Assembly (NCBI GenBank): GCA_965247585.1
Contig: CBDFHC010000003.1
Coordinates: 372,001-436,000, forward strand
Direction: 5' to 3'
DNA length: 64,000 nucleotides
Source: CBDFHC01 sp965247585
Lineage (GTDB): Bacteria; Chloroflexota; Dehalococcoidia; Lucifugimonadales; GCA-2712585
Made by a program: the position numbers and the translations under genes. How positions within the stretch are numbered: the stretch's first letter is position 1; every line of letters starts with the position of its first letter. Under the pieces are notes generated by a model. That model did not search any database. It was not told the DNA's origin and saw only the letters and a program-made list of their open reading frames with translations. Below are positions 58,602 through 64,000 of this stretch, piece after piece.

Positions 58602-61394
58602 TTACTCCATATTCCCCCACGTGTACCCGCTCTTCACATCCACCTTCAGCGGCACAATCATATCCGCGAAGCCTTCCAACGCGGCGGGCATCTCCTCCAA
58701 CGCCATCCCCTTCATCTCCTCCAGCTCCCCCTCCGGCGCCTCGAACATCAGCTCGTCGTGCACCTGCAATAGCATCCTACTCTTTAGGCCGGACCCCTCA
58801 AGCCTCCGGTGCACGCGGATCATCGCCAGCTTCATGATATCCGCCGCCGTTCCCTGTACCGGCATGTTAATCGCCATTCGCTCCCCCGCCTGCCGCACGT
58901 TGACGCTGGACGACTCTATCTCCGGAATGTAGCGCCGCCGTCCTAGCATCGTCTCCACGTACCCGTCCCGGTTCACCGCCGCCTTCGTCTCCTCAATGTA
59001 CTCCTGGATGCCCGGATACTTGGCGAAGTACGTCTCAATGAAATGCCTGCCTTCTTCCGGCGAGAAGCCCGTTTGCTGCGAAATGCCGTAGGGCGAAAGA
59101 CCGTAGATCACGCCGAAGTTCAGCACCTTGGCGATCCGGCGGTGGTCCGCCGTCACCTCCTCCATCGGCACCTCGAACATCATCGAAGCCGTCGTCGTGT
59201 GTATGTCCTCCCCATTCAGGAACGCATCAACCAGGCTAGGGTCCTTCGACAGGTGCGCCAACACCCGCAGCTCAATCTGCGAGTAGTCCGCCGAAAGCAG
59301 CCACCACTGGTCCCCGTTATACCGTGGCGCTACGAACGCCCGGCGCACCTGACGCCCCAGCTCCGTTCTCACCGGAATGTTCTGCAAGTTCGGGTCGTTG
59401 CTGGAAATTCGTCCCGTGGCCGAACCCGACTGGTTGTAGCTGGTGTGTATCCGGTGCGTCTCCGGGTCCGCCAGCGCCGGCAGCGAGTCCACGTACGTGC
59501 TCTTCAGCTTCGTCACCTGCCGGTAGTCCAGCACCTCCTCCACTACTGGATGCGCCGCCCTCAGCCAGTCCAGCGAGTTGGCGTCCGTGGAGTAACCAGT
59601 CTTCGTCCGCTTCGTCTTCGGCAAACCAAGCTGGCCGAACAGTACTTCGCTAAGCTGCTGCGGCGAGTTAATGGTGAACCTATGTCCTACGTTGTTGTAG
59701 ATCCGCTGCTCCAGCCCCCCAATCTGCTCCATAAGGTCCTGCGCCATCTCCTGCAGCACCCCGGCGTCCAGCGTGATGCCGTTCCGCTGCATCGTCACCA
59801 GCACGTCCACCAGCGGCATCTCCACCTTTTCAAACAGCTCCCAGAACCCCTGCTCCTTCAGGCTCCCCTCGAATATATCCCGTAGCCGCACCGCGAAATC
59901 CGCGTCGGCGCAGGCGTATGGCACCGCGTCATCTATCGACACATAGTCGAATGTCGTTTGCTTCTTACCAGTCCCTATCAGCGCGCTGATGGGCGTCATC
60001 TCCCGGTTTAGCACGTCCACCGCCAGGTTCTTCAACCCAATCGCCTTCCGCCCCAGAATGTGAGACGCCATCATCGTGTCGAAGTAGATCCCCTGCACCT
60101 TCACCCCATGGTTCGCCAGCACCATCACGTCATAGTTCAGATTGTGCCCCGTCTTCGGCATCTCCGGGTCCTCCAGCAACGGCCTCAGCTTCGAAAGCGC
60201 CTCCTCCAGCGGCAGTTGCTTCCCCTCCTGGTGCCCCACCGGCACATACCACGCCAGTCCCGGTGTCGTCGAGAAGCTCAATCCCACCAGCCGCGCCTTC
60301 ATGGCGTTCAGGGACGTTGTCTCCGTATCAAACGCGAACCCGCCACTCTCCCAAAGCGCCTCCACCAGTTCCGTCAGCCCATCCTCCGTATCCACCCGGC
60401 GGTAGTCCTGCGCCGTCGCCTCTGTCCTGGAAGCCCCGTTAGGCCCCGCTTCGTCCCCCGGCTGCGCCACCACCTGGCCCTGCGGCACCCTGGGAATCAC
60501 GTTCAGGAACTCCAGCTCCCGCATCAGGTCCACCACGTCGCGGCGGTCATAGTTCCAGAACCGGCTCTTCTCCATGTCCAGCTCCACCGGCGCTTCCCGG
60601 TTGATCGTCGTCAGGAACCTGCTCTCGAACACCAGATCCTTGTTTTCGGTGAACGATTTCTTCGCCCGGGGCGGCGTCACCTCCTCCAGGTGCTCGTAAA
60701 TACCCTCCAGACTACCGTAGTCTCCCAACAGCTTTATCGCCGTCTTCTCCCCCACCCCCGGCACCCCCGGCACGTTGTCGGACGAGTCCCCCTTTATCGC
60801 CTTGAAGTCCGGCTGCTGCGAAGGCGTCAGCCCCCCAAACCGCTCCAGCACCGCTCTCTCGTCGTACACCCGCTGCTCCTGAATGCTGTAGAACAGCAGC
60901 ACCCTCACGTACGGCGAGACCAGTTGCAGCGTGTCCGTATCCCCCGTCAGGATTACGGCCTGCACCTCCTGCTCCTCCGCTTGCCTCGCCAGCGTGCCCA
61001 GCACATCGTCAGCTTCGAACCCCGGCGCCTCAAGCAGCGGCACGTTGAACGCCGCCATAAGCTGCCGGATGCGCTGGAACTGGTGCCTCAGCTCCGGCGG
61101 CGTCGCGGGCCGGTGCGCCTTGTACTCGGCGTACCGTTCATGCCGAAACGTCGGCCCCGGCGCGTCGAACGCCATGATGCAATGCGTCGGACGTAACTGC
61201 TCTATGGCCCTGAGAAACGTGTTGGAAAAACCCAGTACCGCGGTGGTGTCTTCCCCGGAGCTGGTCGTCAGGTTCTGCCGCGCGGCTATGGCGTGGTACG
61301 CGCGGTGGACCATCGCGTGGCCGTCCATGATCATCAGAAGCGGTCCCTCCCGCGTCCCCGGTAACATTAGCGTCTGCTGTCCTGCGCCAGCCAT
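58602..61394 (-). CDS. polA: DNA polymerase I
   Basis: 930 residues, all three domains. The 5'-nuclease domain spans about 18-310 (MIMDGHAMVHRAYHA, EADDVLGTLA, TGDTDTLQLV, GDSSDNVPGVPGVGEKTA). The 3'-5' exonuclease has FDTETTSL (Asp356, Glu358), NLNYDVMVL and YACADADFA, so the proofreading acids look present. The polymerase has motif A DYSQIELR from 703, motif B RRIAKVLNFGVIYGLSPYG and motif C VHDE at 878-881. It fills gaps and removes RNA primers. AAGGTGGTGA precedes the ATG. Confidence 0.97.
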   Translation of the reverse strand: MAGAGQQTLMLPGTREGPLLMIMDGHAMVHRAYHAIAARQNLTTSSGEDTTAVLGFSNTFLRAIEQLRPTHCIMAFDAPGPTFRHERYAEYKAHRPATPPELRHQFQRIRQLMAAFNVPLLEAPGFEADDVLGTLARQAEEQEVQAVILTGDTDTLQLVSPYVRVLLFYSIQEQRVYDERAVLERFGGLTPSQQPDFKAIKGDSSDNVPGVPGVGEKTAIKLLGDYGSLEGIYEHLEEVTPPRAKKSFTENKDLVFESRFLTTINREAPVELDMEKSRFWNYDRRDVVDLMRELEFLNVIPRVPQGQVVAQPGDEAGPNGASRTEATAQDYRRVDTEDGLTELVEALWESGGFAFDTETTSLNAMKARLVGLSFSTTPGLAWYVPVGHQEGKQLPLEEALSKLRPLLEDPEMPKTGHNLNYDVMVLANHGVKVQGIYFDTMMASHILGRKAIGLKNLAVDVLNREMTPISALIGTGKKQTTFDYVSIDDAVPYACADADFAVRLRDIFEGSLKEQGFWELFEKVEMPLVDVLVTMQRNGITLDAGVLQEMAQDLMEQIGGLEQRIYNNVGHRFTINSPQQLSEVLFGQLGLPKTKRTKTGYSTDANSLDWLRAAHPVVEEVLDYRQVTKLKSTYVDSLPALADPETHRIHTSYNQSGSATGRISSNDPNLQNIPVRTELGRQVRRAFVAPRYNGDQWWLLSADYSQIELRVLAHLSKDPSLVDAFLNGEDIHTTTASMMFEVPMEEVTADHRRIAKVLNFGVIYGLSPYGISQQTGFSPEEGRHFIETYFAKYPGIQEYIEETKAAVNRDGYVETMLGRRRYIPEIESSSVNVRQAGERMAINMPVQGTAADIMKLAMIRVHRRLEGSGLKSRMLLQVHDELMFEAPEGELEEMKGMALEEMPAALEGFADMIVPLKVDVKSGYTWGNME

Positions 61395-61469
61395 GCCTCA
61401 CCACCTTGTCTGCCAACCGATTCGCCGCATTATACACGAGCCCCCGCACGGACTTTTGCCGGCCTGGCG

Positions 61470-61660
61470 CCGCCTTTGAAAGGGCTTCCTCTGCGCCAAT
61501 CAGCACCAACCACACAGGAGAGTCCGGGGAACCCAGGTTCCCTGTCGAGAGTCTGAGGGTGTCCCTCAGACTCTCGCTATAAGAACCTTACTGGGCGGGA
61601 TGGTGGGAACCACCAACCTTTGATTTGCAATCATTTTAGGCAGCAACGCCCATCGAAAGG
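61470..61660 (+). repeat. Dispersed hairpin repeat copy
   Basis: CCTTTGAAAGGGCTTCC flank, hairpin 1 GGGAACC-CA-GGTTCCC, hairpin 2 CTGAGGGTGTCCCTCAG, then a short repeat of ACTCTCGC, hairpin 3 GGTGGGAACCACC and the CTTTGATTTGC tail. It lies upstream of polA. Confidence 0.85.
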
Positions 61661-61684
61661 ACCCTCTACCAACCAGGAAAAGAA

Positions 61685-61720
61685 ATTCCCCGCCCTTACT
61701 GAAAAGGAAGGGCGGGGAAT
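61685..61720 (-). terminator. Rho-independent terminator of the coaD operon
   Basis: ATTCCCCGCCCTT pairs with AAGGGCGGGGAAT over a 10-nt loop. On the minus strand it is followed by TTCTTTTCC, 27 bp after the stop codon at 61747. It closes the rsmD-coaD-coiled-coil unit. Confidence 0.88.
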
Positions 61721-61746
61721 CACCGGGGATGGTTAGCTCGTTACGT

Positions 61747-62256
61747 CTACTTCTTCCCGCTGGCTATCACCTCGTACGTCTCTATCCCGCTCAGCACCGC
61801 CAGCCCGTTCCGAACACTCGTCAGATTAGACGTTAGCTGCCGCTCCAGGTTACGCAACGTCTTCGCCGCGTAGGCGTCCGCCTCAGCTATCTTGGTGCGG
61901 GCCTCCACGTCCGCCTGGCCCGTCATCTTGTTCGCCTTGCGCTCCGCCTCATCGAGCAGCTCCTGCGACTTTTTCAGCGCCTCCCGCATCACCTCCGTGT
62001 CCGTGAGCCGCGCCCGGAACTCCTCCTCCGCCTGCGCCTTGATGCGGCGACGGTCCCCGTCCGCCTGGTTCAGAATGTCGTCTTTCTTGGCTATCACTTC
62101 CTGCGCCGCCTTCACGTCCTGCGGTATGGATAGCCTTAGCTGGTCCATCAACTCCTGGACTTTCTTCGCGTCCAATAGCGTGCGCTGGGTAGCGGGTACC
62201 CTGAGACTAGTGCTGATTAGTGCTTCCAACCGATCAATAATGTTGACTATTTCCAT
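61747..62256 (-). CDS. Coiled-coil protein downstream of coaD, unknown function
   Basis: 169 residues with AAAGGAGG before the ATG. Nearly all helical and charged, with a long heptad region (about 25-130), looking like a DivIVA or F0-b-type coiled coil: DILNQADGDRRRIKAQAEEEF, KSQELLDEAERKANKM, EARTKIAEADAYAAKTLRNLE. There is no TM segment. It is the last gene of an operon with rsmD and coaD, with a clear terminator. A scaffold or cell-division role is possible but is only a guess from the coil. Confidence 0.65.
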   Translation of the reverse strand: MEIVNIIDRLEALISTSLRVPATQRTLLDAKKVQELMDQLRLSIPQDVKAAQEVIAKKDDILNQADGDRRRIKAQAEEEFRARLTDTEVMREALKKSQELLDEAERKANKMTGQADVEARTKIAEADAYAAKTLRNLERQLTSNLTSVRNGLAVLSGIETYEVIASGKK

Positions 62257-62286
62257 GGCTTCCTCCTTTCCAATATAGTGGCCAAT

Positions 62287-62772
62287 CTACTTGGGCAACC
62301 CCATCTTCTCCTGTATCGCACTGGCCACGCGCGGCGACACCAGGGATCCTACATCACCGCCCAGACCCGCCACCTCCTTCAGGAGGCTGGAGCTTACAAA
62401 CTGGTACTCCAGGCTGGTCATTAGGCAAACGAGCTCGACGTCCGGGGCCAGCTTCTTATTCATAAAGGCCATCCCGTATTCGTATTCGAAGTCCGAGCCG
62501 CCTCGAAGCCCCCTCACAATCACCTTGGCCCCCTTGCGCCGGGCATAATCAACCACCAGGCAATCAAATGTGTCCACCTCCACGTTCGTCAGCTCTGTTA
62601 TGGACTCCTTGAACAGCTTCACCCGTTCGTCTATCGTGAAAAGCTGGCCCTTCGCCGGGTTCGAATATATGCATACGTACAGCTTGCTAAAGATATCCGC
62701 CGCCCTGGTCACAACATCCATGTGACCCAGCGTCACAGGGTCAAACGTCCCCGGGTACACCGCCGTCGTCAT
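62287..62772 (-). CDS. coaD: Phosphopantetheine adenylyltransferase
   Basis: 161 residues, family length. AVYPGTFDPVTLGHMDVVTRA is the nucleotidyltransferase motif with its GH; VIVRGLRGGSDFEYEYGMA and the end SLLKEVAGLGGDVGSLVSP are classic CoaD. It transfers AMP from ATP to 4'-phosphopantetheine in CoA synthesis. The ATG overlaps the rsmD stop by 4 bp (ATGA), the common rsmD-coaD arrangement in bacteria. Confidence 0.96.
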   Translation of the reverse strand: MTTAVYPGTFDPVTLGHMDVVTRAADIFSKLYVCIYSNPAKGQLFTIDERVKLFKESITELTNVEVDTFDCLVVDYARRKGAKVIVRGLRGGSDFEYEYGMAFMNKKLAPDVELVCLMTSLEYQFVSSSLLKEVAGLGGDVGSLVSPRVASAIQEKMGLPK

Positions 62773-63323
62773 AGCACCGGACCTGCCGTGAAAACGTCCA
62801 GCGCGCTGTCGCCGTACCGCCGGCTCTCGCCCCGGAGCAGCCCGCCGTAGCTGAGCTCCAGCGTAACCCTCTTTGAGTGGCCTACCACCACTTTTCCACC
62901 GTCCTCCACAAGCTCCTGTTCATCTATTGCCTCCAACACCGGTCCCAACTCCTCCAACCGGTACGGCGGGTCCATCAGCACCACCCGGTACGGACCTGCC
63001 AGCACACCCACCGCCCGCTCCACCCTCCGGCACAAGACTTGCGCCCGGTCTCCAAAACCCGTTGTCTCCAGGTTGGTCCTGATCACGCTGCACTGCTTTG
63101 AGCTCATCTCCACAAAGTCCGCCCACGCCGCGCCGCGGCTCAACGCCTCTATCCCCAGCGAGCCCGTCCCCGCGAAGAGGTCTAGCACCCTCGCGTCTGG
63201 GAGAATATGAGGCCCCAAAATGTTGAAAACGGCGCTACGCACCAGGTCTGAGGTTGGCCTCGCCCCGGCTATGGCCGGGGCTGCCAGCCTCCTCCCACGC
63301 GCCGTCCCGCCGGTTACACGCAT
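62769..63323 (-). CDS. rsmD: 16S rRNA (guanine966-N2)-methyltransferase
   Basis: 184 residues. MRVTGGTARGRRLAAPA is the RsmD start, RPTSDLVRSAVFNIL the RNA-binding part, VLDLFAGTGSLGIEALSRGA the SAM motif I and VLMDPPYRLEEL the catalytic DPPY. It methylates G966 of 16S rRNA. It is the first gene of the operon with coaD. The promoter must lie in 63324-63400, upstream of the start and divergent from greA. Confidence 0.95.
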   Translation of the reverse strand: MRVTGGTARGRRLAAPAIAGARPTSDLVRSAVFNILGPHILPDARVLDLFAGTGSLGIEALSRGAAWADFVEMSSKQCSVIRTNLETTGFGDRAQVLCRRVERAVGVLAGPYRVVLMDPPYRLEELGPVLEAIDEQELVEDGGKVVVGHSKRVTLELSYGGLLRGESRRYGDSALDVFTAGPVL

Positions 63324-63587
63324 TTGGACTGGTTCCGCAATTGTATTGCCCCCATTTCCGTCCAGTAAATAGTTATGTTCATTGATTTAAACGAGTTTGT
63401 TGCACGTCTGTCCGCTCATCCCCGCCGGATCGTCTGATCATATCAACCCACCGCGCCCATATCCTCTTCCCGTGGCACGGCAGCGAATTCGTGAGTCCGG
63501 CTCCCAGGAAAATTCGAAGAATTGGAGGCCTACTACAAATATTTGGCGGGGCTGGCGGCCTGGGGAATCCCCCGTCCAACCCCCTGC

Positions 63588-63616
63588 TTTACAGTTCCTT
63601 GCCCTTAAACTAAAAT
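63588..63616 (+). promoter_or_regulatory. Predicted sigma70 promoter of greA
   Basis: TTTACA (63588-63593), 17 bp, TAAAAT (63611-63616). It is close to consensus and about 75 bp before the greA TTG. The rest of the spacer 63324-63587 shows nothing recognisable. Confidence 0.6.
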
Positions 63617-63690
63617 ACGCCTGACTGGGTTGCTTCCCGCCTGGACGCGGGGCCTAGTCCTTTTGTCTTTATGGAGCATGGAGGTCTACC

Positions 63691-64000
63691 TTGGCCGAAC
63701 CTACTTATCTTACGCCCGGAGGTCTAACCAAGCTGCGCGAAGAACTGGAGACCTTCCGCACCGCCCGGCGCCAGGACGTGGCCGCTCGCATCCAACGCGC
63801 TAACTCCATTGGCGGTACCGTGGATAACGCCGAGTACGAAGAGGCCAAAAAGGAGCAGGCCTTCATTGAAGGACACATCCTGGACCTAGACAAGATCATC
63901 AACAACTCAAAGATCATTGATCCTAATAATAAACCTTCCGGCACCGTCCAGATTGGCTCCAAGGTCAAAGTCCTCAACCAGAGCCGAAAAAAGCGTGATG
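63691..64000 (+). CDS. greA: Transcription elongation factor GreA, partial (window edge)
   Basis: 103 residues are visible before the window ends. TTG start with GGAGG six bases upstream; an ATG nearby is out of frame. YLTPGGLTKLREELETF and ARIQRANSIGGTVDNAEYEEAKKEQAFIEGHI are the GreA coiled-coil, and KIIDPNNKPSGTVQIGSKVKV begins the FKBP-like domain. GreA makes stalled RNA polymerase cut back the transcript. Unusually the tip reads GGTVDNAEY where E. coli GreA has GDLKENAEY: Asp41 is Gly and Glu44 is Asp. Confidence 0.93.
   Translation, partial: MAEPTYLTPGGLTKLREELETFRTARRQDVAARIQRANSIGGTVDNAEYEEAKKEQAFIEGHILDLDKIINNSKIIDPNNKPSGTVQIGSKVKVLNQSRKKRD

Noticed and set aside
60060..61196. 378-residue plus-strand open frame rich in Arg, His and Leu
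   Set aside because: Antisense to polA, which has all its catalytic motifs; the composition is that of a shadow frame.
16250..61660. Recurrent minus-strand small ORFs with VVPTHPPRKVFK-like starts
   Set aside because: They appear in every copy of the hairpin repeat because the same DNA is translated; frames shift and break between copies and there are no ribosome binding sites.

Overview
The window looks like a bacterial chromosome segment from the phylum Chloroflexota, probably a Dehalococcoidia/SAR202-like lineage. This is an inference from gene content: an archaellum-type motility operon next to bacterial housekeeping genes (polA, coaD, rsmD, mutM, mazG, greA), a tandem expansion of COG2159 amidohydrolases, a DUF5679 mini-protein, and catabolic genes for acyl-CoA, class II aldolase and hydantoinase/oxoprolinase chemistry. 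No rRNA or tRNA gene was seen.

Layout. 0-4 kb: a MetE-like methyltransferase, a patatin-like lipase and a small coiled-coil membrane protein. 4.0-12.1 kb: a compact minus-strand archaellum operon. In transcription order it runs two archaellins (arlB1, arlB2), a short ArlD/E-like protein, arlG, arlF, arlH, arlI, arlJ and a 145-residue protein of unknown role. Its 5' region has a 16-codon leader ORF with a perfect Shine-Dalgarno sequence, and a GTTAG/CTAAC-rich control region. 12.5-18.1 kb: acyl-CoA metabolism genes (crotonase, thioesterase, CoA ligase, thiolase, DUF35) with a VapBC module inside. 18.3-29.0 kb: two SnoaL-like proteins, a DapA-family lyase, five tandem amidohydrolases and a ComDE-like ThDP decarboxylase. 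29.5-31 kb: three zinc-ribbon mini-proteins. 31-41.7 kb: an MFS transporter, an SDR, a fused HyuA-HyuB protein, an LsrF-like aldolase divergent from an aldolase-SDR fusion, and an alpha/beta hydrolase. 42-49 kb: a lipoprotein, an acetolactate-synthase-like enzyme and a NatAB-type ABC exporter bracketed by repeats. 49-53 kb: an S49 protease, an IS630 element, and a luciferase-like gene broken by a stop codon. 53-64 kb: a SelA-like enzyme, mazG, mutM, polA, coaD, rsmD and the start of greA.

Two things stand out. The first is the archaellum: a complete archaeal-type motor core (ArlH, ArlI, ArlJ, ArlF, ArlG, archaellins) in a bacterium. The prepilin-type peptidase and chemotaxis genes are not in the window. 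The second is a dispersed intergenic repeat of about 150-300 bp, present in about 25 copies that all lie in the same orientation. Its hairpin stems change sequence between copies but still pair, which points to selection on structure.

At about 37.4 kb the plus strand changes from G-rich to C-rich, in genes on both strands and in spacers. This is the sign expected at a replication terminus or a rearrangement boundary. Several genes between 50 and 58.5 kb carry lesions: two frameshifts in the IS630 transposase, an in-frame TAA in a luciferase-like gene, an in-frame TAG in a DUF1326 gene, and a SelA-like gene without a good start codon.
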